The notes beneath the pieces were generated by a model. That model did no database searches and was not told where the DNA came from. It saw only the letters and a list, made by a program, of their open reading frames with translations. A program made the position numbers and the translations under genes. A DNA stretch of 64,000 nucleotides from Archegozetes longisetosus (taxonomy: Eukaryota; Arthropoda; Arachnida; Sarcoptiformes; Trhypochthoniidae), in contig JAEMBT020000006.1 of NCBI GenBank assembly GCA_018873245.2, positions 193,804-257,803 on the forward strand. The letters are read 5' to 3'. This document shows, piece by piece, positions 1 to 13,700 of the stretch. Every line of letters starts with the position of its first letter. The stretch's first letter is position 1.

Positions 1-3000
1 AATCCTTGGCAACCATTCGAGATGAGTGTAGTATTACCTAAGAGTGAAACACGAATCCACCAAATAATCCACTCGACTTCAACATGATGTCATTTTCAAT
101 ATCTTTAGTTATTTCAACTTATAGTAACGTTTATCTTTCACGCTATATCTTTAGAATGTTTCTTAGACTTTGGCCAACCTATACTTGCACTAAATTATCA
201 ATAATTGAAGATAACATTTTTTGCAAATCACTGCTATTCGAGCGAAAATGCACAAAATATTCAATTAAGCAGAATATAAGTACGAGTTATATTAGCGTAA
301 TTTCACTCACAGTTTTATGAGATCGTAAATTATGTAACAAATATTATATGCATTAAAGTAATGTCAGTTATGTTTTTCTTTTTTTACAGAAGTAATGTCA
401 AGAAAGGGATCAGGAGGAGTCAAATATTATAACGTAACAAGTGATTAAACTCTTAAGATTACGTAAACGTTTGCTTTCAAAACATCAAATTCAGACAACT
501 TTTTCAAATGAAAAGCAAAACTAACTGAACCAAAATTGAATAAGACTTTAATTGAAAGCAGTTATTGAAAAACTTGAGCCATAGGAAAAATCATTGACTT
601 GTTTTGAAATAAGTCACTTTCAATAGCATTAACAAAGCGATGGCTTTTGAATGTTCAAACGTACTGCGACTATTAGACTTATATTTCAATAAGAATCATA
701 GTAAACTTATCCAAATGCAACCAATCACGTTGGAATATTATCTAAAAACTTTGGTTTTTCAATAGTCAAAAAACAAAATTGCTAAAGTCCTAAATTGACA
801 ATATTGGACCCTTTTAAGTGTCTAGCTTGCACTCATACAGTATAATCGATTATTTTGTGGAGTTGAAAGTCGAGACTTAAGTGAAACGTTCACTACAATC
901 TAAAGTGGAAACTGAAATAGTCGAACGCTTATATCATATCAAGTTACTGCTTGGTTAGTCAGTAAAAATCTAAAATAATTACTTTTATTTATTTTATAAA
1001 ATAAGAAAAACATTTTAGGAAAATAATAATGTAATGCTATGGCATAACAATTTGGTAGAGAAACACAGAAAGAGGAGAGAGAGAGAGAGAGAGAGAATCG
1101 ATTATTTTAATGAAGTGAGTGTTTCAACGCAGAGTGAGTGTCACATTAATGCAAATATGATTTATGTCATCAATGAAGATCTTGAGTTAGAGCAGAATAT
1201 TTTCATTCATTTTTTAATGTCAATTTATGCGTTTTTGTTATCGCCATAAACTTTTTTCTGACGATTTTCTAAATATTTAAATGCATTTTCATCTAATGGC
1301 ACATTAAATCGCATACAATTTATAGCAGATTCTCATTGACTCCATACTCTCATTGACTTGATATCATTTCTAACCCTAAATCTTTTTGATTCTCTGCAAA
1401 GCATTAAAATAGCTTTTGAATTAAAATAAAGTACTAAAGCTCTTTAATTCAATAGCTTTTGAAGCATTGATGCAATGAATCGATTGCTTTTTCACGTCTT
1501 TATTTGTCTTTAAAATGTTCAAAATAAAAGCAATAGTTTTCATTAGGGATACCATTATTTAGCAAAACATCTTTCAACTTTATCAAGTCAGATCTGTTTC
1601 TAACTGTAATATTATGTGTTCGTATGCAAATTGAATCCAATTTGAAATCCTATTAGAAAGTATTAGTTCTTAATTATCTAAACATCATCAGAGCTATAAT
1701 ACAATAATTATAATTGTTTTCATATCCATAAAATAATTTATGGAAACAAATTCATTTAAATATATTTCAAGTTTAAAATGGACCTAATTTCAAGTGCTTG
1801 TCAAGGCTCGGGTGAATCAATTGTGAGCTTATGGCATGATTACTTATGCCATATTATGTTGACTTTGAATAGCATATCGTAACCTTCAATCAAATACAAA
1901 TTGCAATTGCATTCTCAATAAGGTTCCAATTTCCTAAACAAGTTTATTGGCTGTCAAATGCAATAATAAATAGACTCTGATTAGAAGTGCCACTTTGGAC
2001 AAAAATTTGATTTTATAAAAATGAGTCTAGTTTGCAAAAATGTCAACATCGAATGGATCGTTAAGTATTGAACAATTTGAGGCTCAAAAAACATTTTAAT
2101 TGAGTGAGAAAATGGTGAAAATATTTTTGAGAAATAAGAATTTTTTTTGTATGTAATATTGATTTTTAAGTGTGAGATCAAGTTTTCCAATAAGTTTAAA
2201 TTGAGTTTCGAGAAAGTGATCAAAAAAGTGCTATTCTGAGCACTGTTCACGCCTTTAACACTAAACATTTCGACCGCTTATTAGGTTTTAGGGAAAATAC
2301 AGCTAAAGCTCTCCCTTAGTTTTCAAACAATGCAAAATAAAATTTGCAGAACAAAAAATCTAAATTAGACTAATTATACCATTTGCTACTATTGAAAAGT
2401 TGTTCACTTTCTAACAGCAAAGCATGAAAGTTGAATTTTACGAAAAATTTGGCAAATTATAATTTGAAGTTTGCAAACATTGTATTTATTTTTTGTCCTT
2501 TACATTTTACGTTACTTTTTCTAATATTATTTAATTAATCTCCTGATTAGAACGTAATAAGTTCTGAAATTTCATATAAATGATTTGTTCTTTTCTTAGG
2601 TTTAGATCGATTCGAAATTTCTAAAGACATAGTGTAGACATAGTGTATACACTCCCGGAGCAAATCCTAATGGATTAGCGCTCTTTTGTTAACTATTAGA
2701 ATTGAGTTGTTCAAGAAGTGGCTCATTCCCATATTTTTTCAGTTGGAAACCAGTTTAATACTAAAATACTTTTTTGTTAATAGAGAGGATTTATTTGCCT
2801 ATACTTTATTCACAACTTCGTTCTGCTCTTCAATTCATACGTAAATAAGTTTTTGTATTTATACTCATATGTTATAAAAGGCTTCCCTACATCTCAGGAC
2901 TTATTGATTATTTAAATGAATTACTGATAAGTAAAACTGAAAAATGCTAACTTTTCAATATATAAATGAGAATAGGAGTTTAATTATGGAAAGCGTAAAG

Positions 3001-6000
3001 AAATATTTGCGTCAACTATATTAACGATACAGCTTTGCGTTTGATCACACTAGTAAAAAGCCAGTGTAGGATAAAAAGGATCACTTTTGAAGTCGTACCA
3101 TTCAATAGCTAACATTCTATATTTTTGTTTTAACAATTGTTTGTTCAAAATTAAAATATGTTCGTGAGAGATCATATAAGAGTAAAAGAACAAATTGGTC
3201 ATGCTTTCCTTTTGCTTAAACGATAACTTGTATTAACTCAATTAAAAATGTGATTTGCATAAAACAATTATGCTCAAGTGAGAAGTAATAAAAATCATTT
3301 AATTTCAATACTGTATGCCCTTTAAGATACCTCGCACTTTAATCATCAGTACAACAATATAATCACAATAACCAGTGAAGTAACGGTTCAAAATATACTG
3401 TAAGTTATCGAAAGACATCAACTTTTAAAAAAGTGAACACAAAATCGCAAAATATGGCAAAAAGGCTTTCATTTCATTAGAGCTTCGATTTAGACATTGG
3501 CTAATGATTTTAGATTTCGAGAAAGTTAGTCAGGAAGAAAAATTGCAACATTTTCAAAATCGATAAAATAAATTCAAACACAATATCTCAATAGAAGAGC
3601 TCTTCAAGTTTTGCAGACTTGCAATCGAAAAGAAGATGTAACTGAAAATTTATCATCAGTTTTAAGGTTTGTGTGATCCTTCAATTATTCACTCTTAATG
3701 CGGACAAACTTCAAATTTTGAGAGGCAATTATTAAAATTTAAACCAAATTCCATCTAAATAAAAACTTATGATTTTTACTTAGTTGAAAATAAATTAACC
3801 ATAAATTTTTGAAATAATTGCCATAGACTTTCCGGTATGAACCAAACTTCGCCAATGGTTCAGGAGGAGTGTTCCTTCATAAAATGTCCGAACTTATAGT
3901 GGGAAGGCATTTAAACTCATTGGATTTAAGCGGCAATTTTTTCGAAGTTCCGAATTTTCGGAGAAAATCTTTTTTCGAAATTTTGGTGTCTGACTTTGAA
4001 AGATTTATCGAAATTCTAAAATTGTTGACCAAAAAAGGTCTTTAAATTTGAAGATTTATTGTTATTTTGCCTAAAAACTGCATCGTTTTAGTCTACTTTG
4101 CAATGAAAAGTCAATTGACGTTGGTAGATTTGATCTAGGTCAAAATTTTCCTAAAACCAAAACCACCCATTTATAATTTGGGCAAAAATCCAAGGGAGTG
4201 TCCCTATTCTTGAAACCGTCGGGGTATACACCCCACCTACACTTCTTTGACAAATACTGGTGCTAAATAGTATTATTATTGAAAATAGAAATAAAAAGTA
4301 CGCGAAAAAATTAAATATTATTCTCGATGATTCGCAAATTAAAATAGTCTGACACTATTTCGGTGATAATATAAGTATTAAACTTTCTTTAAACATGACT
4401 AAAAAGGCTTTATTTTAGAGAGCTTCTAAGTTTAATCCAGTTGGATTGTGTATCATTTCTGTAGTATCTGTACTGCAATTTTTCTTTTGTAATATTGGTA
4501 TTAATTCTGAAATTCTGAAATTTGTTCATTTATTTTTTTTAATAGATACACTTTGAGCATGAAGTTATTATCGTGAAGAACTGAACTTTTAAGATAAGAC
4601 TGAAGCTTGTTTTATCATTTTAAGATTTAATTATGAATCTGAAAAGGATGGATCGAATGTAGCGCTTCATTAACTATTGTATTCTCTTTTTCTTGTCTTA
4701 AAGCATTCATTACTTTGAGCCCACATTTCTCAGCACTCAATCTAATCCTTTCTCGTACTAATTAATCCTTTCCTCCAATATTCAGCTTGAGTAAAGTCTC
4801 AGAAGATCTTTTCGTTGTGCAAAACTTCTAATCTGAACAGAATCTCTAAGTAATAAATTTATAAAATTTCTATAAGACTCTACTGTAATATAAATACAGG
4901 GCTCGTACAAGAAATAACTATATTATCAAAGTATTAAGGTATTAGAATATGAGAATTTAGTTTTAATTCAAATGAAATTCTGCAAAAGTTCAAGACTAAG
5001 AAAATCATTTAATGCTTTAATACAAAGTGTGAATAAATCTTTTATAATAAATTTGATTCAAAACGTAAAAAGTAGTGAAAGCTTTACTGTTGAAAGAAGA
5101 AAAACAAAAAATCGTTAGAGTTATTGTAACGTATTTTCTCAGTCTTTTTCTCTATTACTTTTGTGAAAAATCTGTGAAGCGTTAAGATATAAACATTTAA
5201 GGGACTCAATGATTCGACACTTACGAGTTAAATGCAATAAATCTTTTATCGCATTTTTTGCTAACACTTTCATTCATTTATATTCAAATATTAACACAAC
5301 TTCAAAATTTGAATTCATTGTTCTCGAATTGAAACAGACTCGAGTCTGTTATTTCAGTACTTTCATCAAAAGATGGTTCATATGGAAAGAAAAATTAATT
5401 TTGTAAAACAGTTGCAAAAAAGGGCAATATTTTGAAAAATAATTAAAAGGCGTGGCTGCAACAGAGATAAGAGTTGGAACTGTTAGCATCCGGAGCTCAT
5501 TAACACTTACGTGTTTTTCCTCTCAATTTACTGCAAAAAGGATGTTCTTAACGGTAAATCAATGACGACGTCGTTTGTCTGTACAGACATTATATAAAAC
5601 ACACAAAAATTGTGTTCTTTCCTCATTTAAATCTATTTTGTTCTGATTAAGAATTAGCAGAAACACACCAATTCTTAATTGAATTTTCGCAAACCTTCTT
5701 ATCTATTCCTGAACGTATTAGTTTTTCAGAACTCATAAGTTAACTGTATTAAGATTTAGTCAACATTTTTAATGCTTCAAAAGTTTTTCGGATTCAAAAT
5801 GCCAGTTATATAAACTTATAAACGTGTAAACACATAAACAAACAAGCGTTCAAATATTGAAACACTAATGTTTTCTCTGAATCAAATTTGATGACATAAC
5901 GCTTAATGTCTCTTAAACCGATAAATCATATAAGTTTTTAATGTTGAATAAACTAAGATAATTACTTAATCGGAAGAGAAACTAGCTTTCTATTAAACTT

Positions 6001-6728
6001 AGAATTAATGGTCTTAATAAGATATTAGGTGGTTCAATTATCAGCATGATTATCCAACGCTTCCTATGTTTGCTTCATTTTTGTGTTTAGCGCACTGTTT
6101 CTCTTTGATGGCCTATTATTTAGAGATTGATTGAAACCATGAAAATTTGTTGAGTGAACAAAGTTGATGCAAATATTCAATTTTAAAAACATATCGAAAA
6201 CATTTTTATTGTGAACAAACCTTTTGTTAAAAGTTTCAGCTTTGCCTCAACTCAAATGTCAATTGTTATATAAGTTTTGGTTTTGAGTTATATTTCCTTT
6301 ATATCACATTTTGATTTGATGTCAAAATAGGAATCATTTTGAGAAGTGTTATGTAAATGTTCACGATCGACTTCTAAACTATTTTTGTGTTGCGACTTAC
6401 TTTTGAAATTGTTAAAGTTTGTGTTCTCTCATCCCTTGTTGCGCAAACTCTTATAATTTCGATCGAAACTGTAACGTATAAGAGAAAATAGTTTCGAAGC
6501 AGTTTTGAAGCAATGCTTAGTTTAGTACTATTTGGAATGCTCTGCAATGCTTTTGCTTAACTCTCAGTCTTTCAGTGCTTTGAATTGAGGTCCAATACAA
6601 ACCTATAGTTTATATGACGATCCGATTGACTAAAAGTAATGATTATAGTATAGCTGTCAGACTGAGGAAAAGTGTCAATAATAATAGACATTTTTGATCA
6701 CTAGTGAAAAAGTTGCACAAAGTCTAAA
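1..6728. other. Gene-poor region upstream of the Dscam-like gene
   Basis: No reading frame here looks like a conserved protein and no exon chain could be built on either strand. The few frames longer than 60 codons are AT-driven, with Phe/Leu/Ile/Asn-rich compositions. A short GA-repeat tract lies at about 1072-1096. The stretch 3830-4260 has a different texture, with GC-richer words near both ends, and could be an old mobile element, but I could not define its ends. The Dscam-like promoter and 5' UTR must lie in the last part of this interval, but no clear core promoter element was identified. Confidence 0.5.
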
Positions 6729-7488
6729 ATGAAGCGATTTTGGTCTATTAATGCAATCAACTTCTATTCTGTTTACTTTACACTTCAATTTTTGCCAATT
6801 TTTTGCACTTCTGGTAAGTGTCTTATATTTATTTGCTTTTGTCCGTCTGTTTACTTAAACTTTATGAAATAGTTTGAGATGAATGAAAAGCAGTTTTCAA
6901 TTTAAACAATGCTTAATTGCAAATTATAGTTGTGTTGGATGAGCCCAAGTTCATTGTCGAGCCCCCGAATCGCGTCGATTTTTTCAATACAATGCAAGTT
7001 GTAATTCAATGCACGGCTTCGAGCACTTCCAAAATTAGTTGGTATCGAAGCGATGGTATCAATTGGTCACTTGTCAATAATATCACGGGATTAAGAATAA
7101 TCCGTCCCAATGATAATTCTTTGGTGTTCTCCTCATTTCGACCCAATGATTATAATCCTTCTGTCCACTCATCGATCTATAGATGTTTTGCCAGCAACTC
7201 ATACGGAACTATTGCCAGCAGAAATGTCTTCGTTCGAGGAGGTACGAGATTATTGAGTTAATCATTCACATCTTTCACTCAATATTTCACTCTATGATCA
7301 AAATATAAAAAACAAACCTATCATTTTGACGCTTAAAAAAGAGAAGCCTTATCTCATATCATATAATAAAGTTAATCAGATTTCATCATTCTTAATCATT
7401 AACAATAATCTTTAGGTTTTTTATTTTTATTAATCACTATCATATATAGTCTTTACGACTTAGTTCAGTACATATAGAGTGAGTGAGT

Positions 7489-7580
<92 letters not shown>

Positions 7581-10500
7581 AGAGCAGAGCAGAGTTGACT
7601 ATAGTCTGTAGCAAATACAGGTATCAAAGTCTTAATGTAGAGTTCAATAGTTTCTTCTCTAGTAATCATACAGACATTTCTCATCTGTAGACCACTGATA
7701 AGAAATGCATTTGGGACACAACTGAAAAAAGAGAATGGCATTGATTTGATGAGTTTGAGCTTTGCTTTTTTGGTAATAACAGTAAAAATACATTAAAAGA
7801 GAGATAGTCTGTGGAATGGTGTCCAGAGCTTAATCGCCAGTTTGAATGTAATTTGTCATTTAATACAATTGGTTTAGTTGTGACAAATGGCTGCTTCCCT
7901 TTTAAAGCTTCTGTTTTGAGCTAAAGATAAATAAGTTTAGGATGAAAACTTTATTTTGTCACATATAGTTTCCGTTTACTACACCCATAAACAATCTGTT
8001 AGTCTAGAAACCCGATAATTAATTAGATCAGACTGAATATAAGGTAAACTAAACTGATTTCGCATTTGATAGGCTTTTCATTACAAAGTAATTTTGCATT
8101 GATTATCATCAACCCTATGATTAATACCACATATTTTCTTCCGCAAATGACTATCTTCCAAAGTGTAACCAAACTAAACTTAAAACTGCAAATTTTTTCT
8201 CACATGAATAAATAAAAAGTTAATTGACTTAAGCGTTGTTCAGGAATTTGAGAAAAAACTCTATAAAGAATTACTGAAGTAAAGGAATTTCATTCTCTCA
8301 TTTAATCGATAAATTTGAGATAACTTATAAAGATTTTTTTTATAACTAACACTTTGTGTAATTTTGCTCGTCATTTTGTGTTAAATATAATGATTGGAGC
8401 CGTAAAGGCTTTATTGAAGTTTTTATTTGGGAGTAAGTGAAGCGTAAATCATATTAGAATATTGTTCATATTCGATCGTAATAAACAATACAATTATAAT
8501 CTTTTTTCGCTCAGCTAATGCACGTCCCCAAATTAATAGTTGGTTCCGCCACTGTGTTTGATCGCAATAAGGGCTTCATGTTAGTCAATGATAGGGATAA
8601 ACAAACTTTGCTTCTAATCGATCAAACAATCATTTTATATGATTGTTCAAACGATTGATTGCTTCAAACTTGTGTTATACTCATATGATTTCAAATAGTA
8701 AACTGAGAGTAGAAAATTGCCTTGGTTTCTATTTTAAAATCATTTCAATGAAAATAAGTCATATTTATGATAATCTAAAAACTGCATAACTTTCATAACT
8801 GTTTAGAGAACTTTATATGAATTAAGAGATAGTTCAATAGTAGTTGTTTTGGTTAGTTTGCAATAGCATTTAATAGAAGCAACTTTTAGGACTTTAATTA
8901 TCACATTTATAGTATCGCATTCTTCTCTGCTTTAATGGAAAATGTTCGCAGAATTATAAGCATTATTGTTGTAAGTAATTCTCTGCGAATGCATAACTAA
9001 AGACTAATACTGGCTCTCATTGGCATTTTTGCAATGAGTTCAGATGAGAGAACACACATTATTGCACAAAATCTGCTCAGTTTAGCAGCTGTTGTCCGAT
9101 CTCAGAAGCAGTCATCCAAACATATTTGCATTACAATCAAACTATATTAAGCACAATCTGTTCAGCCTATCCTTTATTTTATTAAATAATTATCATATAT
9201 TTATAAAATTGGCAAAAAATTCTATTCAATAATTCCATTGGTATTAAAAACAATTAAAGTTTGAGGAAAGTTTCAATCGCTTCGATATTGAATGCAATCG
9301 GAAACAGATTTATGTGACATTTTTCGATTACAAATAAATTATGTTTTCTATTGACATGTATATGTTTTTATCCTGTGAAGGTCAATAAATCAATCAAATA
9401 TTTGATACGATGTCATATCTATTTGCTGCATCTCTTAACCCATTTTTCAGTACACATATTGATGTAATTATTGATGTAATTATTGATGTAATTATTGATG
9501 TAATATGCGTCGTTGCATTATTCAATTTTTGCATCAGGTACAAAATATGAAATATTCTATCTATTTATTTTTACTTTTGATTCTTGTTTCGCTCAATTGT
9601 CGCAAACTTAAGCTAAAGTTTATGCGCATAAATATGATCCTAATTGCTTTTCTCATGAAAGCTTTTTCACTCTTTTCTCTCAATTACATCCTTTTCAGAT
9701 GTTTTAAGATTTTATGGCTCTTGTGAAGCAAAATCTTCAAAATAATTGTTATGTCGCTCAAGAGTTTTGATTCTGATAAATAAGTTTAAAATCTAAATTA
9801 AAGTTGATAGCATTGAGATTTAAGTTTAGTGTTCTCTTTACTCTTTCTCCTTATGAAAACAAGTTCTCATTAATCATTTCTATTTTTATATTTTAGCAAT
9901 TATTCCAAAATTGTTTGATTCTATGTTCAGTAATTATTTATGTAATCCTCAAACATGGAATCAACTGGAATTAACACATAGGAAGGCAGTGTCTTTCAGA
10001 CTGAGTTCATGCACTCTCATCCGTGATTTGTTGTTTTAAAAAGCAAAATAAAACTCTAAATTGAACATTACATGAATTTTGTATTGAAAACAGATACTAA
10101 GAAAAACATTCGTTCAATAGTTGTTCTATCATAACAATTAAAACTGTCGTCGCATCAACTTCTGTCATTGTTGCTTGAGGTTCAATTTTCTAGGCTTCAA
10201 TATAAAATTGAAATGAACGCACGCAAATGTTTAAGGTTTATAACAATTGATGCATCGAGTGGTGTGTCTAATGGTCATTTTGTTGACTGGCACAAAGTAT
10301 TTTCCTATTATTTTCATTTATAATTCAGGCTTCATCGCTAATTACGACAATTTACTATATTTTGTCAACAAAAATCAATATTTTAGTCAATTCGATGTCC
10401 TATCACTGCAGTACCAATTGTGAGATTGATCATTTAGAATTGAGAAGTAAGAAACAATCAAAATTAATAAATAGTCCCAAACTCGATCGATTCATTCGAA

Positions 10501-10655
10501 AATAGATTTCAATGTTTTGTAAAACAATCAATTTTGGTGTTTAAACTTTCAAAACTTGTAATAATGCTTAGTAAGCATTGCCTAATATCACGAATAAAAA
10601 CTACTTTTCCATCAATTTAGGCATTTTTGGAGAAAAATAAATTCATTCTAACTTG

Positions 10656-10715
<60 letters not shown>

Positions 10716-13700
10716 ATATATATACATACACATATATATATATTTTTTATTTTCGATATATTCAAAGTATTTTTGATATGTGAAAGAAAATATTTACCAA
10801 TGAATCTTAAGGCATCAGTTTCGTGACAGGATCCGCAAGAGTTTAGCGTTGCATTACTTGCATTAGACATTCGTCATATGTTAGGCATAATTCAAAGTGT
10901 CCAATAGAGCTTTTGAAGAATAAATTGTTTTTTTGAAACTATTTTCAATTTGAGTACATTTTGCGGAATAAAAATGTGGACAAATTAAGACTTATTAAGA
11001 CTTAATTACTCGAAAATGTGAATAAATCAATTTGGTTTTTGTGTTTCGGAACGAAGCAATTCGAGAGATGTATTCTTGAATTTTGTTGCTTTATTGCGCA
11101 ACGAACCAACCGCTTCAATTACCAGTCATGCAATCTGAGGATTAATCAAATTTGCTTTTTATTAAATTTATAAAATTTCTTCATTCATGTCATGTTTTTT
11201 AAAACTTGCATTTTGGCGACAGTCTTGTTTTGTTTATGACAAATTTTCGATACTTGTGCGCACTTATCAATTTATAACTTTGCCATACTTTATAAACTCA
11301 ACAGAGCTTTGGTTCAATCTCAAATGGGTTTACGCAGTCCGATTATTATGAACTAATCCTCTGTTCCTGGAGTTTGTCGAAAAATCGAGACTCTTTTAAT
11401 TGTAATTATTACAGGACTTGTTCGGTCGTTGTTCGGCACCATTCTAACAAAACGGTTTGTTCTTTCATCATTATAAGCAATTGCGAACCATTTGCGAGAC
11501 TTTAGGAAAGTTGACAATTTGAGAAAGTAGCAGATTTAGCAAGTTTTAGTACAATACTTTAAGGCAATCAATTCGCAATTTCGCATGTTTTTTTACATAG
11601 CGGTTCCATTTTGAATCTATGGTAAACACGATCACATCTCTATATGTTTGTAAATGTTTTCGATTTGTTTATCCCTCTGTTTCTGTCTCTAATTATACTC
11701 TCTATGAGTAAATTTGATTATACGAAAACATTATTGTGATTAACTCTAGAATGAGAAAAACTTGGATTGAACTGCATTTTCTAAGCAGTTAGAAATAGAC
11801 GCTCAATGCGAACAATTGAGCGCAAGACATTTAGGCAGTGAAAATCAATATTTCAGAGTAGTTGACAGAATTAGCATTAGAACTGCTAAGAAGCATTAAG
11901 TGACCACAAACTCTATGTTCCCCTCTTTCAAACATTCCTATATATTTGATTATTAGTCGTCTGAAACGCCGTAATTAATCAAAATTGAGAATTAAACCAC
12001 TTTTTAGTTGTTCACTTGAAACATCGGCAAGTCTTATTGTGACGTATTTGCCTTCGAGTAAACACAGTTAGACTTTACGCCACAAATTTATTTACTGAAG
12101 CTATTCTCACGATTCAATTTTTTGTGGCTTCAACTCATGTCAATAGTGTTCGTATGATTTGTATGATTTTTGTGAAGCAACGAACATTTTTTATAAATGG
12201 CAAATTTGCTAAAACATCATTTTGGTCAAATTTGAATACTAAAGCTCTAAGTATTTACAAATGTCTATATGAGGATTGACTTTATTGCAATAGAAATATT
12301 TGTAAATATCAATAATACAAGTGTTTTTGGCCCATAAAACAAATGAAAAGTTAGTACAACTATATATTAGAGTTATAAACAACACTTTATTGCTATTACT
12401 GTTTGAAAGCGATAAACAAAATTAAAGCAGAGAAAGGCTATTCATTTTTGAACACTTTCTGCTGTAATTTGATGCAATCTCTTGAGATATATTTGATAGA
12501 CCTTTCCTTAAGTATTCTATACCTAACAATAAGAGTGTTGGCATATCCTTTATTAGTTATTTTGTAACGTATACGTAGTATATATTGATTGGTCAACAGT
12601 TTTGCCTTCAATTATTTTGCTTCTCTTCATTTTAGTCTATTTTGACACAAAAGCATCAAATGCCGAATGTGCTCCTCTATTGTTATGATTATATACTATA
12701 TTAGTAAACTAATAACATTCTATTATTGTAGAAATATTATTATTCCAGTGGAACTTGCAATCAATCAAACAAACCATAAACCTACGAATAAGGACTTAAG
12801 TAAGGTTCAAATGAGAGAATATAGATTTATATGGAAAATTGTTTTAAAAAATAACACAATTCAAAGCAATCAAAAGCTAGATGAAAACGATTGCCAAAGT
12901 ATTTTTTCGTTGTTGTCGAGTTCAGTTATCGAACAAAAGCAAAAGTTGTCTTTTAAACGAATGAACACTAAGTTTATGTGAATTAAAGGATCGTATGAAT
13001 GATTTGAGTCAATTGTGATGAACGCAACTGCACACATGCGTTGCAAAAGTCCTAAATTGGCAGAAGTGGACAATTGCACAAATGCGTCAGTCATTCATGC
13101 ATTGGAGTCGAGATTCTCGATGAAAATGCCCATAGAGTGCAATATATCATTTAGTGCTATATGTTGTCACGAGCGTATGTGAACCAAGTGCGAGAAAACA
13201 GTATTAAACTGCATCAGTGTGCGAGAAAAAGATAGTGAGAAATATGATTTTCCATTCCATATATTGCACGCTGTACAAATACCGTTTTCAATATAAATTG
13301 ACAAAAGATCGCGAGCTATGAGGTTTTAATCCACAGTGTGTTTCATGTCATAGCAGTTATTTAGATGAGCAAAACAATAGGCATTATATCTAATTTAAGC
13401 TGTAAACCATACCAACAGACATACCGAAATCTTAGAGTAGATCGATATTGTTATTCTTATTCATCGGACAATCTCTAATGTACTGAACGTTGAAGTGTTT
13501 TTAAATTATCATTATTCGTAGAGAAAATTTCTCAAATTTTCAATAATCGCCTTTCGACTGAAAAACTGATTATTTTCAAAATAAAACCTAACGAATAAGT
13601 GCCATAACTGGTGATAAGATTGATAAAAATTGTTTTACCGCAAATATTTGTGGAGCGAAAGTTACTGAAAAGCAAGTCTTAACTATTGTGAGTGTAGAGC

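Noticed and set aside
7460..7741. Open frames on both strands across the GA tract (Leu-Ser and Arg-Glu runs)
   Set aside because: Produced by the dinucleotide repeat; no flanking coding features.
9505..9726. 73-codon hydrophobic plus-strand frame in Dscam intron 2
   Set aside because: Phe/Leu/Ile-rich as expected from AT-rich DNA; not Ig-like, no splice partners.
10643..10870. Minus-strand frame with Thr-His runs
   Set aside because: Produced by the GT microsatellite.
12667..12981. 104-codon plus-strand frame in Dscam intron 2, considered as an alternative Ig exon
   Set aside because: No Ig Cys/Trp pattern and no phase-1 splice borders.
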